From Lophium mytilinum (lineage: Eukaryota; Ascomycota; Dothideomycetes; Mytilinidiales; Mytilinidiaceae), in the NCBI GenBank assembly GCA_010093605.1, contig MU004187.1, positions 2,151,890 to 2,215,889 on the forward strand: a stretch of 64,000 bases of DNA, in the 5' to 3' direction. Under the pieces are notes generated by a model, which did no database searches, had not been told where the DNA came from, and saw only the letters and a program-made list of their open reading frames with translations. Each line of letters starts with the position of its first letter. Within the stretch, counting starts at the first letter, position 1. This document shows, piece by piece, positions 21,776 through 34,600 of this stretch. The position numbers were made by a program, and so were the translations under genes.

Positions 21776-24560
21776 TCACCATTCCGCTGACTCCCCGCTG
21801 AAGGTCAGGCTGGGTGGCAGATCATTTTCCGCGGTCCCCCAGTCACTTTCCGTGGAACCCAACTCCAACTCTAGCACCCCTCCATCCAAGAAGAAGCCGT
21901 GGGTCAGGTAGTTGCGGGTATACGGCTGCCCGTCAAGCTTTGCGCTCTGAATGTAGATATTCTTCCCATCCGGGTCGAAGTTTGTCGAAGATATTTTTGC
22001 CGTCTTCCCAGTCTGCGGATTTGTGAAAGACACTGACTTGAAGAACGGAGGAGTAATGAAGTACACATTTTGGCCTAGTACGGTCAAAATAATCCCTCGA
22101 TAGCATTGCCATAGCTGATCTACTTACCGGGGTTCGGAAAGACGCCCAGCATGGTTAGAGTCGAAAAGGAGCCCATTGCGCCACTGTCGTCGTTCCCTGG
22201 CTGAAACTTGTTAGCAATACGGACTAGGCGTTTGCAGACATTCACTTACGATGCCGGCGATAGTGTCATTGAATTGGCTTGGAATGTAGAACCGTGTTCT
22301 CGCGGCGGACAATCCAGGCCGTCCGGCATAGTGGTAGAGGTATACTAGCAGAAATGCTTGCTCATCGCCGATGTAAAGAAGTCCGCTTTCGTGGATGAAG
22401 TCCAAGCGCTTAGCAAACGTATCAGGGCCGCCTAATGTTGCGATAAGTTCAGCCATGTCTCCGGGAGCGAAGAATGTGTACATCCAACTGCTTCCTTCAT
22501 ACGTCTCGTGGCCATTTGGATTCAAATAACAGCTCGTAAAGTTGAGCAAAGGCGAACAGAATATTGGATCTTGGTATCCCCATGTCCCGTTTAGGAATTT
22601 CGATTGCAGAAACCCGACGAAGCCAGTATCGGTGCCATTGATGGAAGAAGTTTCGTCCTCTTTATACATGTTCTTCCAATTTCTTGATCGTTGAGAATAT
22701 TTTTGGTAATCTTCCACACTCCCTAGACCACCTTTGGCCATTTCTGCGATACAGAAGTCATTGTAGGCATACTCGACCGTTCGAGAGATGCTGCGGGTGC
22801 GAGCGCCGGAGTTGAGGTCGAAGTCATCAGTCGGGATATACCCAAGATGCTTCCAGCTTTCGATGCCTCCCCGGCCTTCGACGGCCCAATTCAGTGGCTC
22901 GTCTTCGGCATCAGACACGACAGCCTGGTATGCAGTGGCCCAGTCCACGCCCTCAGTAATATTCTTCAGGTATGCATCCGCGAGCACAATGTCGGCATTG
23001 GAACCACCCTTTAGGCAATTAGCGAAATCTATGTAAAGGGGATAGCGCCTGTCATACCTGGGTAAACCCTTTGCACAGGCTCATGCGACAATCGGGCAAC
23101 TTTCCCTCATGGCGATAAATATCTATCAGGCTTCTGACCATGAGTGTTTGCGAGTGTGGGTCCAATAGCGTGATCAGGGGATGAATGCTACGGAATGAGT
23201 CCCAGATGCAGTAATAAGAATCATAGTACGGTTCATCGCTCTGCCACAATGGGTTTTCTCCTGTGTAGTCTGGATTGAAAAGTTATGTTTCCTTGCTAGT
23301 TTAAAGGTAACTCGAATTATTCGTACCTTGCGGGCTGATCATACTTCGGTAGACTCCGCTCCAGAAAGTTGTCTGAAGCTCCTCACTTACACCTGCAGCG
23401 TCGATCTCGATGACACTCAATTTTGCGTCCCAGGCGTGTTCAGCGACGCTCAAAGTGCGGTTAAAATCGAAATCAGAAATCTCTTTCTCTGCATTTCCGC
23501 AGGCTTGTGCCACGCTTATAAAGCTGACCCCTACGCGGACGAGAATTTGGCCATTTGAATCCGGTGCGTGGAATCTCGTCCATGCTCCGGCAGCTAAAGG
23601 CAAGGATAATCAGCAGATATCCATTGAATAGGGAAAGAAGCGATTACGTAGAATCTGGGGTGAGACGTTGACCCCATCCTCTTGAACGAAGAGCGATCTC
23701 TCAATTCCAGCGCGATTATTACTGAAAACGCCAGTATCACGAACAGTAGCACCTGAGAAATCGGCACAGAAATGTACTGTGTACTGGCCAATTCCGAATG
23801 ACGGCGAATATGTCCCGTTTCCCGAGAGACGACCAGTGACAGGATCAACTTCAACGTGGCCTTTGATTCTTGAATTCGGAAGATCTGCCAAATCGACCAA
23901 GATCAGTGGGCTTAAGGTCGTGTCGGGGTCAAGAGGCTCGGTAGGGAAAGTGAACCTATAGAGTGCGGTATGGTTCGAAACAGTCATTTCGGCATGGATC
24001 GAACTGTTTAGCGTGAGCGCAAAGTATCCTGGGTGCGCCTCAACCGTCCCATTGATGAGCCCGGTAGCTCTATCGGCTCTATTTAAATTTAGCAAACAAG
24101 ATTCTGAAACTCATTATCTTGAAATTTACTTAGTATAAGCGCAATTGTTGATGTCATCGCCCGGACATCCTGCGTGTGGAAAGATAGGAAAGTTGCCGAG
24201 CGAAGGAGACTATAGACAGATCAGTGTTCAGACTGCCATGTAGACTTCGATATGGCGCCTACGCCTCCCGTCCCTGAATCATGCATATGAGAGAATCCCA
24301 TGATAGGACTCCCATCTGAGGCAAAGCCACCTTGATTTTCACCTCCATTGGTATCAGCACCTGCTTTTGCCATACCGAAAGGCAGTGTTGCGCCAGGGAA
24401 GACATGTCCTGACAATCAATCAATTCACACGTACTTCCTACTCGCCATGTTGCTTACCACCGTTTGTCGTTCCGATGAGAGGGTTTATTGGTTTTTGCGC
24501 ATTGGTTCCCACCGACGAGAGCAGACAGAAGAGCCCCAAAGAGCGCCACGAGAATGTCAT
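21776..24560 (-). CDS. Secreted GH92 alpha-1,2-mannosidase-type enzyme
   Basis: Nine exons: 24560..24458, 24408..24263, 24209..24130, 24078..23648, 23593..23327, 23269..23058, 23008..22250, 22200..22128, 22074..21776. All phases agree and the product is 789 residues. Eight introns of 49-57 bases have GT-AG borders. The N-terminus MTFSWRSLGLFCLLSSVGTN is a signal peptide. GH92 landmarks follow in order: NPLIGT, HVFPGATLPFGMAK, GFSHMHDSGTGG, LGNFPIFPH, RVGVSFIS, SYYCIWDSFR, YEGSSWMYTFFAPGD (general-acid region) and PGNDDSGAMGSF. GH92 enzymes are calcium-dependent inverting exo-alpha-mannosidases acting on N-glycans or cell-wall mannans. The gene ends the euchromatic part; its start lies only about 580 bases from the RIP-mutated block. 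Confidence 0.9.
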
Positions 24561-25140
24561 TCTGCTGTTCTTCAAAGTGATCGATAAAGTGATGGCCAGG
24601 AAGTCCGGATCGATGTTGATGGAGAATGAAGGTCTCGGCGACGATCAAGAACCCCGCTCCGTCTTAGTACATCCATACTGGGCAGGCGCGAAGTTTGTGA
24701 TGCTGTTCATACAGAAATTCCATATGAAATTAGTGATGCAACTATAGCTAGGATGTAACGGGAGTGGCTGCGGGGTACTCTAGCGTGATAGTAGGAATGA
24801 GGGGCATAATAGTGCCAAGGGCAATCAGGTGTACCCGGTATAATGACTGACTCGACTCAGTTGGACGTCGCTGTAACTACGGTCACTGCAGCGGCGGTCG
24901 AAGACTTGGACGGCTTTTGGAGAACATGGTTCTGTCTATAAATATTTCTGCAAGCCAATATCGGAGATCCTGGATTATTAATAGGCGAGATTGGTGGACT
25001 GGTAACAAAGCTAATATTGAAATTATAAAGATGTTGTTGGAATTGGAAGTCTCGTAAGTACTCGGGCCTTATTTGTCGGGTGCAAAACAGCGTGCATTTC
25101 TTGGCAAAGGTCCCTGCAACACACACGTTAATTTGTATAA
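24561..25140. promoter_or_regulatory. GH92 promoter region at the boundary with AT-rich DNA
   Basis: Upstream region of the GH92 gene. It keeps ordinary base composition up to about 25,140, after which CpA and TpG dinucleotides almost disappear. A TATAAATATT-like stretch lies near 24937-24947. No gene is supported here. Confidence 0.4.
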
Positions 25141-25449
25141 GGAACGTCGGGATCCTACCTAGAGAACTTAATTTTTTTACCGCATCTTAACGCCGCCTAA
25201 CTTAATAATTAGTAAGGCTATTAATACTATTATAGAGGCTATATACTAACTTTTTCTAGTATAGTAGATTAAGAATTATATATTACTATAAGCGCTAGGT
25301 CTACTAGTAGTAATTAATACTTTATTACCGCCCGTTAATATATATAAATTATATAACTTCTTTAACTATTATAGCGCCCTAAGGCTATTATATATAAGGT
25401 TAGAGTTAGTATTAAAACTATTTATAATATTAAGAAGAATTTAATACTC

Positions 25450-26300
25450 TATAGAACTTCTATAAGGCCGCGTTAACTATATATAGAATAACTATATAAG
25501 CTCTTATAGATAGATAAAAATATGCTCTTTAAGTAGCTAAAGGTAGAAGAATAGTATAATTAAGATAAAATAGCTACCTAGCTTAATAAGGAGCGTAGTA
25601 TTAATATTTCTTAGTCTACTATCTTCTAGATAATAAAGTAACGTAGTTAGAGTAGAAAGGTAGTAAAGTATAAGTTATTAAGGGTAAGTAAAAAGCTATA
25701 GCTTAGTTACCTAGTAGAGCTCTCTAAGTATAAGGCTAATAATTTTATCTTTCTAGATAAATCTATCTTTAATAAGAAGACTAGTTAGCGCTACTATATA
25801 TATATATCTATTAGTAATTCTATATACTACTAGAGTAATATAATAAGAGGTAAGATATAGAGTATATATATAGTAATAAGCTAGAAGGGCTAGCTACTAT
25901 ATATAGGCGTGTAAGAAGAATACTTTAATAGTAATAAGTTCTATAGCTAAATTATTAACTACCTACTACTAGCGCTATAGTAGGTATTTAATAGTAGATT
26001 TAAGGTAATTATAATAGATAATCTAGGTATATATACTAATAACTGCGTTATAGAGGCTATAGAGGCCTAGAACTATCTAGTATACTATCTTCTACTATAC
26101 TCTTTTAACTTTAATTCTATTAAGTTAACCTTTATAATACTTAAGGCCTAGATTTACTATAACTACTACTATAAGCGCTATTACTATTTAAACTTTAGTA
26201 CTTTCTTACGGGCAGTAATTAAGTAGAGTTACTATAATAGGTTTACTACCTGCTAGTTCTAGTATATAGCTAGTAGAATATATATAGTAAAAAAGTATAT
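25450..26300 (+). pseudogene. Tc1/mariner-type transposase relic
   Basis: Reading through RIP stops gives a helix-turn-helix region (IATQLNKERSINISQSTIF, about 25,570-25,630). A first catalytic block follows near 25,755 (DKSIFNKKTSQRYY, from a DESGFNEKTxxRYG-like ancestor), then a second Asp block near 26,010 (IIIDNLGIYTNN). The C-terminal signature is near 26,086-26,125 (LLLYSFNFNSIK, from a PPYSPDFNPIE ancestor). The third catalytic position reads Asn and the signature Glu reads Lys, both explained by G-to-A changes. It is dead through many stops. Terminal repeats were not resolved, so the limits are approximate. Confidence 0.65.
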
Positions 26301-27757
26301 TATATAGATATATATAAAGCTAGATATATATAAAAGAAAAGATACTAATATTTAAATTAAAAAGAAGTAGGCTAAAAAGTAGGCTAAAAAGTATATAGTT
26401 ATATAGCCTTTCTATTTAATATATACTCTATATATAGTATTACTATTTTAGTATTACTATTTTAGTATTACTATTTTTATATACTATCTAAGCTAAAACT
26501 TAAGTATTAGCGCTAGCGGATAATCTATAGCTTATATATTAGTATAGGGTAAAGTTATATAGTAAAGCTTAATAGCTATTATTTATTTTTTCTATATATT
26601 CTTACTTTTCTCTTAATTTTCTTCTTTCTTTAAACTCTATATACTATTAATTACTACCTCTATAATACTATAGCTAATAATACTATAGCTAATAATACTA
26701 GTAATTAGGGCTCTATTTCTAGCCTAATTAATAATATTCTTATAGAGCCCTCCCCCTCTCTATCTCTTACTACGCACCTCTTTAGAACCGCATACCTCTT
26801 TAGGCCCCTTAGAGTTTACCTAGATTCTCTAGTAATATAAATAGTAGTAGCTAGGCCGCTCTCTACTAAAAAGAAGATAATAGGCGTTTAAGCTAATAAT
26901 AAGGCGCTAGAAGCTTTCTCTAGTAAAAGTCTAAAGAATTCTAGCTCTTAGAGGCTTTATATAGTATATAGTAGGCCTATATACCCCCTTTCTACTTTTA
27001 CTATTAGTAGAGATATCTATAATATATTTAACTAGAAAAAGAATAAGAATAAAAATAAAAATAAAGAAGAGAGAACTAATTTCCCTCTACTATATATAAT
27101 TTCTAGTATAGTAGCTTAAAAATATAGCTAACCTATTTATATAGAAAGTACCGCGCTTACTATCTACTCTCTTCTCTTACTATTACTATTATTTTAGGCC
27201 TACTAACTCTCTTTTAGTATACTAATAACCTTACTACTACTCTTAGCTTCTCTACTATTACTATAGCCCTCTAAGAGTACTTCTACTGCGCTAAGCTTAC
27301 CTATATAGAGCTTATTAATAGCTAATATAGCTAGAATTAGGCGGGCCTAGCCTATAGTATATACCTAGAGTACGCCTAGAATATATCTATAGGGGGCTAT
27401 TATTAGTATAATATTAATTTCTATACTAATAATAATCTAGATAGTAAATATAGTATATATAGGGTTAGAAGTAAGTACTATATATAGGTTAATACTATAG
27501 AAGATATAGTAGTATTTAAGCGGGCTCTAAAGCCTAGGGCTAGTTATACTAGAAGAAAAAAGTAGAGAATTAAGCCTATTTAACTATATACTTAGAAACT
27601 ATAACTATAACTTTAAAAGTTTATTACTACTAATTAATATTTCTATATATTTAGTACGCGGATATAAATATACGCGTTTAAACATGTAATTTAGCTATCT
27701 ATTTATATAATTTAGACTTATATTTACTAAGATATAATAAAGTAATATATTTTATTT

Positions 27758-28206
27758 CTATATAGCCTTTCTATTTTATATATACTCTATATAGTATCTA
27801 ACTTAAGGCTTAAGTATTAGTAGTAAGAATCTTATTTTAATATTTTATAGCTTAAGTATTAGTAGTAAGAATCTTATTTTAATATTTTAAGGCTTAAATA
27901 TTAGCGTAGGGTAAATTTCCTCTACGCTANNNNNNNNNNTTTTATATATACTTTATATATAATCTAATCTATAGCTTAAGTATTAGTAGTAAGAATCTAA
28001 TTTTAATATTTTAAGGCTTAAGTATTAGTATAGGGGAAATTTCCTCTATACTAATACTTAAGCCTTAAAATAAGATTCTTACTACTAATACTTAAGCTAT
28101 AAAATATTAAGATATATTTTTATATTTTATCTATACTAATACTTAAGCCCTATATTATAATAGCTCTAGTTTAAAATAGAAATACTAAAATAGAAAGGCT
28201 ATATAG
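27758..28206. repeat. Fold-back element with large internal palindrome
   Basis: The ends ctatatagcctttctat (27758) and the inverted atagaaaggctatatag (to 28206) enclose tandem units with cttaagtattagtagtaag. The centre has two palindromes built on 'aagtattag...gggaaattt' cores. One is complete at about 28011-28068, with arms continuing outwards to roughly 27971-28105. The other, at 27902-27929, is cut by the run of Ns. Confidence 0.6.
27930..27939. other. Assembly gap (10 N)
   Basis: Ten Ns directly follow the short palindrome agcgtag...ctacgct at 27903-27928. The neighbouring intact palindrome suggests that the sequencing or assembly stopped at a hairpin, and that the gap may hide the continuation of the other arm or a collapsed repeat. 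The true gap length is unknown. Confidence 0.95.
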
Positions 28207-28240
28207 CCTATATAATAGATAGAAAGGCTATATAATTATA

Positions 28241-28619
28241 TACTCTATATCTACTCTATATACTACTATTCTCCCTCTAGAATAAAGCCTTCTCTATACG
28301 CGTTTATATATATATCTACTAGATTTACTAGATTCTTTACAACTTATATAGTTCTATAGAAGTCTTTAAACCTATAGATCTTATCTATAAACTTTATAGC
28401 TATTCTATCTAGTATTTCTCTACTAGTAGCTATTTTATATACCTTAGAGAACCTATTCTCTATCTCTTAAAGAAACTCTAAGGTTTAGGCCTACTATAAG
28501 TAGATACCGGCGGCCTTAACCTATATTACTTGCGCTATTTAGTTAATTATATTATCTATTTTCTACTAGAAGAAAGCCTTTATTAGTTTAGTATTATCTA
28601 TACCCGGCGCTATATATTA
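28241..28619 (-). pseudogene. Unidentified RIP-mutated coding relic
   Basis: Read on the minus strand with stops as Gln, a frame of about 100 residues appears (for example FSKVYKIATSREILDRIAIKF, KFIDKIYRFKDFYRTI). It is cut by the left end of element E1 at 28620. I do not recognise the family. It is presumably part of another transposon into which E1 inserted. Confidence 0.35.
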
Positions 28620-29849
28620 GAAATTTCTAAATTAAAAAATGCGCGGAGAATACTAGTTACTTATATAACCTTCTAGAAGACTATATATTTTACTACTCTA
28701 TAGGCTTTATACTACTCTATAGGCTTTATACTACTCTATAAAAGTTTACCTACTTTTTATATAAAATTTACATGTAGGCTGCGTAAATAATTCTTAATTA
28801 TAGATAATCTAGTATTATAGGTAATTATTATAGTTAATAACTACTTTATAGTTCTTATAAATATAGCTATCTACCTCCTCTATCTAACCTTCTAAAACCG
28901 CCTAATCTACCTAGGTTATAGATAAATAGATAATAATATAGATAGGGCCTTATATACTAAATATATAATTATTATATATAGTAGAAAATTTAAAGTTATA
29001 CTAGTATATCTAGTTATTTCTTCTTACTACCTCTACTAGGGCTTTATAGTCTATAGTAACTTTATATATATTATAGACTTTATATATTATATAGATAGTA
29101 ATACCTATATATATTTCTAAGAATTATATAACTATTACTAACCTTAATAATTTTAATATTCTAGTAGACTATTAGAGCTAGTAATACGTGCGCTAGATAT
29201 CTAGGCTAGAGAATAGCACGTAATATATATATTATATATTAGATAGTAGACTATATAGTAATTTAAAATATATCTAATTACAGTATATATATTATAAAAT
29301 AGAAAGATAATACTAAGTATAAGATAGAGCCTACTTATACCCTATTTACTAATTCTATACTACTATTTCTTATCCCTAATACTCTTAAGCAACTTAATAA
29401 CTAGCTATAGGCTTTTTTCTCTAGAATTCTATACCTTAATATAGGCAGCTATAAACTTTTAATATTAGTTCTTATTAATATAATTATAGTATTATTTTTA
29501 TACTAGCTATATTTATCTTTCTTTATATAAAACTACTACTTAAATTATATAAATAAGAGATTAAAAGGGCACTACTTCTAGTAGTTCTTTATTTTAATAC
29601 TCTTCTTAGCCTCCCTATAAATTAGAGCTAAGTAGTATAAGTTATTATTAATAAGAGGCTCTATATTATTAATCTTATTATTCTATAGTTAATATAATTA
29701 GTATATTATACTTTAGCTCTCTACCTTATATAATTATCTATACTATCTATAATATCTAATAAAGTATTTCTAAGGGGGGGGCTAGATAGAATTAAATATA
29801 GTAAGAATAAGTATCTAGAGTTAAATAGTTATACTTTACTCTTAATGCG
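28620..29849. mobile_element. Large DNA element E, copy E1, left segment
   Basis: Homologous base by base to 34,601-35,812 but much more RIP-mutated (for example 'atgcgcgg' here is 'acgcgtag' there, and 'cttatataacc' is 'cttacgtaacc'). It has a small internal duplication of the 'ctactctataggctttat' segment. It ends at ATGCG (29845-29849), where the Gypsy retrotransposon inserted, and continues at 63,692. It is preceded by TTA, as is copy E2. Confidence 0.85.
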
Positions 29850-30085
29850 TGTTACGTTATTTCTTAGTATTCTCTTAGTAGTTATTAAGGTTAGGGGTTA
29901 TTATATGCACGGACGTTATATAATCTCTAGGCTAAGGGTTCTTCCGGCGCCTAAGGTTCTGCCGGCGCCCGGGGTTCTACCGGCGCGTACTTAACTATAT
30001 AGTAGGCTTATAGCTAGAGCCTCTCTTCTCTCTATATAACCTTATTAATAGAAATATAATTCTTTTCTTAGCTATAAATTTAATA
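29850..30085 (+). repeat. 5' LTR of the Gypsy-type retrotransposon
   Basis: 236 bases from TGTTACGTTATTTC to CTATAAATTTAATA. It matches 63,456-63,691 at the same length, with differences that are nearly all C/T or G/A. It contains a triplicated 'ggttct(t/a/g)ccggcgc' motif near 29936-29988. The ancestral ends were probably TG...CA. It is preceded by target duplication ATGCG. Confidence 0.9.
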
Positions 30086-30248
30086 CTAGGTTGCGTTATT
30101 CTTTAAAACCTAGAAATATAGAAACCTTAATTTCTTTTTATATAGCTATACTACTATACGCACACGCACCTATATAGGTGCTGCTAGCTTTAAGATTTAG
30201 CTATATAATTACTTAATTACTAACCTTAAAACTAATACGTTTTCTTTT

Positions 30249-30280
<32 letters not shown>

Positions 30281-33200
30281 AATACTCTCTTTTTATTTTC
30301 TATACTATATAAAGCCTAGGCCTTACTATAAATAACTAGGTATAACTAACTACCTTAATAATACGCCCGGTGGGTAACTCTATAACTCTAATATTCTATA
30401 AAGTAAGGAGGGGGTTAGTTACTAGAATATTAAGAAGATATAGAATAATACTTAGGGTAATATCTTTAAAGAAGTAGATAAGAAAGTACTACTAGTAAAC
30501 CTTAACCGCTTAGCCTTATATATAAAGAATTAATAAAACCGTCTAACTAAGTAGTGTAAGCGTATTAGTAAGCTACTTAATATAGCTATAGTAGAGGCGC
30601 TTAATACCTAGAACTTCTATACTATTAAAGTAGACTTCTAAAATACTAAAAGCCCTATTACCTTTAACTTTCTTCTAGATTTATATAATATTAAGAACCT
30701 AACTATAAAGCTAGAAGGCACTATATTCTAGAGCTTATTTAAGTTCTATTAATAGGTAAACTCTAAGCTACTTAAAGCCTTTAAACTACTACGCGCGCTA
30801 GTTAAAAGCACTAATATCTATATTAATAACTATAGTACTAGCTTAGAGAAATAGAAATATATATCTATAAACCTTTATAAGAAGTTTAATAATATAAATA
30901 AGAAACTTAAAGACTTAAAGATCTAGCTTAATAACTTTAAGCTTAGCCTCTAGACTATATAAGCCTACGTATACAACCTCTAATAATAATAGTAATAGTC
31001 TAAACCTGCTAAGATAATATTTAAAGAACCCGTTTATTTTAATAATAATAAGCAGCGCGACAACAACGTTAACTATTAGCGGATAAACGGCGGGGCTAGA
31101 GAATAACCCCTAAGTAGGTCTAATAACTTTAGTTATAATAGCTATAATAATAATACCTATATAGAGCCTATATATACTTCTTCTACTTTATATATAAACC
31201 TCTATAGCGGCGGTAACTAAGCCTGCCGCTCTACCTCTCTATATAATAAATAATTAGATAACTAATATTATAATAATAGCTACTATAATAGCTATACTCT
31301 ACTATATACTTAGCTACTATTATTAGCGTCCTACTAGTGCACCTACTGCTAGCCGGACCTAGTTACATTTAATAGAGAGAACCTAGACGCATATTTAATC
31401 TAGCGCAGTAAGGTTCTTACTAAGATTTACTACGCCTTTTCTAATAAGATAGATAACTATAAGCTTAATTATATTAAGAGCGTTTTCTTAGGTAGACCTT
31501 TTAAGCGCATTTAGGTATACCGCTATAATTAGGTTATCTATAATAAGATTAACGCCCTCTATTCTCTAGATAATAGATATAGTAAATATAATATTAAGGC
31601 TAAGGCCCTAATATAGCTAGAAACTCTTTATATAGGTAATAATTTATTTACTATATTCTATAACTATTTTCTAGATATTACTAGTAACCTTAACTAGAGG
31701 GCTACTAAGCTTATCTATTAGTTTAAGACACGTCTTATACTATATCTATAATCTAAGCTTATTAATAGAGTAATATATAATTACTTTAATAACTTTATAT
31801 AATATATCTATACTATAGATATATAAAATATAGCCTTCTAGTAAGCTAAGAAGTATAATACTCTTATCTTCTAGCCCTATTAGGTTATAGCATTAACTAC
31901 GCCTACTTAATTAACTCGCAGCTATGGCCGCGGCTATAGCGGCTACTTATCTACGCCTACTATAGGTACTAATACTATAACTATAACTATAATAACTTTT
32001 TCTATAACTTTATTAACTACTCTACGTGCACCTACTATTATAGCCGCGGCTAGTATAGAATAATACTTACGCGCTATAAATCTAGTAGATAAACTAGTAT
32101 ATATCTAGAGTATTAGTAAGCTTACTAAAGCTAATAAGAAGAGAACACGCGTAGTAGGCGCTTACAACCGCTGCCGCTATATTAGTTATTACGTAGTAGA
32201 TAATAACTACCCTTTTTAAAACTTCTCTATCTAGATAACTAGCGGCCTTTCTCTACGCGCTACTAATACTATATTTTCCGGCTAGAAAAATAAGTAGTTC
32301 TTAAGTATAGTTACGCCTAAGAACCTATTATAATTAATTATAAACCTACCCTATTATCTACCCTATTATTAACCCTGTTATTAACTCTATTATCTTCCCT
32401 CTATTCTATACTAACTTTCTCTAAATATAGTAACTTAGTTTCTACTAATAACCTTCTAGAACTATAAAGAAAGAACTAGAAACTATATAAAAGCTACTAT
32501 AGGGGTACTAAATATAGAATACCTAAAAAGTACTAAATAAAGAAGGTAGTAGAACCTCTACTCTAGTTTAATACCCCTTTCTAGCTATAAGAGGTGCTAG
32601 AGTATATTAAGAATAATAAGAGCTAGCTAGAACTTTATATTTCCGCTACGGCTATTATATATACTTAGCATAATATTATAAAGCTTTAGCTAAAGAAAGG
32701 TAGTTAGTACTTACTTTCTTATTCTATAGCCTTAGATAGTAATTAAATTATTTATACTTACTCTCTCTCTAATAATAGTATAATATCCTCTTTTATTAAT
32801 TAATTATTTACGCGTAAATATAAAATCTATTATATTTCTCTTAATTCCCCTCGCCACCTAATATATATTAATAATTCTAACTTCTTATAATCTATTATAT
32901 ATATAGTAATTATTAATATTACTATAGGCTTCTATATAGAGTAACTAGTTTACTATATTATAGACCTAGGCTATATACCCGTAGTTCTTAGAATAGATTA
33001 GTATAAAACCTATAATCTAGAAATTAACTTTATTAAGAAAAGCTTCTACTTCTATTAATTATAATACTATAATCTATACTACTATAGTAATGGCGTACCT
33101 ATAAAGATTTTCTATAAGGGCGCTATATAACCCGCTAGGCTAGTTAAACTTTAGTCTATATTTCTATTTATAATATCTATTAGTTCTATAGAATGCTATA

Positions 33201-34600
33201 TTTACTGCGCTAAGCCTAAAGACCTTATTTAGATCTATAGGCCGGAGTTTATTTCTATACTAAATAACTTCTTATTTAATATACCTGTAATAGGACACGT
33301 TATAAGCGTTCTAAAAGGGGACGGTATACTTAAGCTCTACGCCTTATTAGTTAATAAATATAATAAGTTTATAAAGAAATAAAGAATATATTTATCTAAT
33401 AAACTTTAGAAATAGTTAGATAAGTATTTCTATTCTTAGGTTAATATATAGTTATAATAAGAAGTAGAAAACCTACCTCTATACTATAACTATAACTATA
33501 TAATTCTTCTATAGCTAGACGCGCCACTACCTAAATATAAGACCCGAGTAGTATTAAAGAAAAAAAACTACATTATCTATAATAAACTCTAGAAGCTACT
33601 AGGTAATAGTTTTATTAAGAATAGTAACTCTTCTATGTACGCGCCCGTGCTTCTTATTAAGAAACTAGATAGAACCTACTAGTTCTGCGTTAATTATTAC
33701 GGTCTTAACGCTATTACTATAAAGAATTAATACCTAATTCTAATTATCTAGGAGACGCTTAACTACCTCTATAAGGCTAAATAGTATACTAAATTAGATA
33801 TTATTTCCGCCTTTAATCGCGTATATATTAAGCCTAGTAATAAATAGAAAACGGTGTTTATTATATAGTATAGAATATTCTAATCTAAAGTCTTAGAATT
33901 TAGTATATATAATAGCCCTAGTACCTTTTAAATATTTATTAATAATATATTACGTAAATATCTAGATAACTTCTATTTAGCTTATATAGATAATATACTA
34001 GTATTTATAGATAGAACTAAAGAGAACTATATTACCTATATATAGAAAGTCCTAGACTAACTATATAAGGTAGGCCTCTTTCTTAATATTAATAAGTATA
34101 AATTCCTTATTAAGTATATTAAATACCTTAGCCTTATTATTATAACTAAGGGCGTTAAAATAAATCTAGAGAAAGTTAAAGCTATTACTAAATAGGCTAC
34201 TTCTATATACCTTAAGAATATTTAGGCCTTTTTAGGCTTAGCTAACTTCTATAGGTAATTTATCTAAGGCTTTTTATAACTATATAAGCCGCTTACTAAC
34301 CTCTTATAGAAGGGACTAGACGGGCGTATCTATTTTAAATAGATGTTAAGCTACTAAAAGGCCTTTAATAACCTTAAAATAGTATTTACTACCGCGCCCT
34401 ATCTTAAATACTTTAATTCTAATAGAAAATTACATATTAAAATAGATATATCTAACTATATAGCCGCGGGCGTATTCTTATAGCTATATAATAATAGTAT
34501 ATAGTATCTAGTTACCTTTTACTTCTATAAGATAATACTAGCGGAGTATAACTATAAGATCTATAATAAAAAGTTACTTACTATTATTCTTACCTTATTA
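30086..34600 (+). pseudogene. Gypsy-type retrotransposon, internal region left half (gag, protease, reverse transcriptase, start of RNase H)
   Basis: The frames read through RIP stops. A Gag-like region occupies about 30,430-32,300. A protease-like segment near 32,940-33,060 retains IPVVLRIDQYKTYN, from a VILGMDW-type ancestor. Reverse transcriptase runs about 33,540-34,230, with LLIKKLDRTYQFCVNYYGLNA, the FNRVYIKP segment, and YIDN in place of the YxDD catalytic box near 33,984. The RT-RNase H connection follows (AFLGLANFYRQFI, then PLTNLL). The RNase H frame reaches LLTIILTLL and is cut at 34,600 by element E2. A (TTAC)n microsatellite lies at about 30,250-30,280. Domain order PR-RT-RH-IN with a C-terminal chromodomain marks a chromovirus-type Metaviridae element. 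Confidence 0.8.

Larger units (their letters stand above)
26399..28240. repeat. Repeat zone with TTATATAGCCTTTCTAT inverted and direct copies
   Basis: The motif ATATAGCCTTTCTAT occurs at 26401 and again at 27760 in the same direction. It is inverted near 28190-28206 and again near 28220-28236. A 15-base tandem (agtattactatttt) repeats about three times at 26437-26478. Heavily RIP-mutated sequence between 26,800 and 27,680 can be read in partial frames, but I recognise no family. The outer motifs could be the terminal repeats of one element, with a smaller fold-back unit (27758-28206) inside it. Confidence 0.45.

Noticed and set aside
26437-26478. CRISPR-like short tandem repeat
   Set aside because: The units are contiguous AT-rich 14-15-mers without spacers; this is a simple tandem repeat in RIP-mutated fungal DNA.
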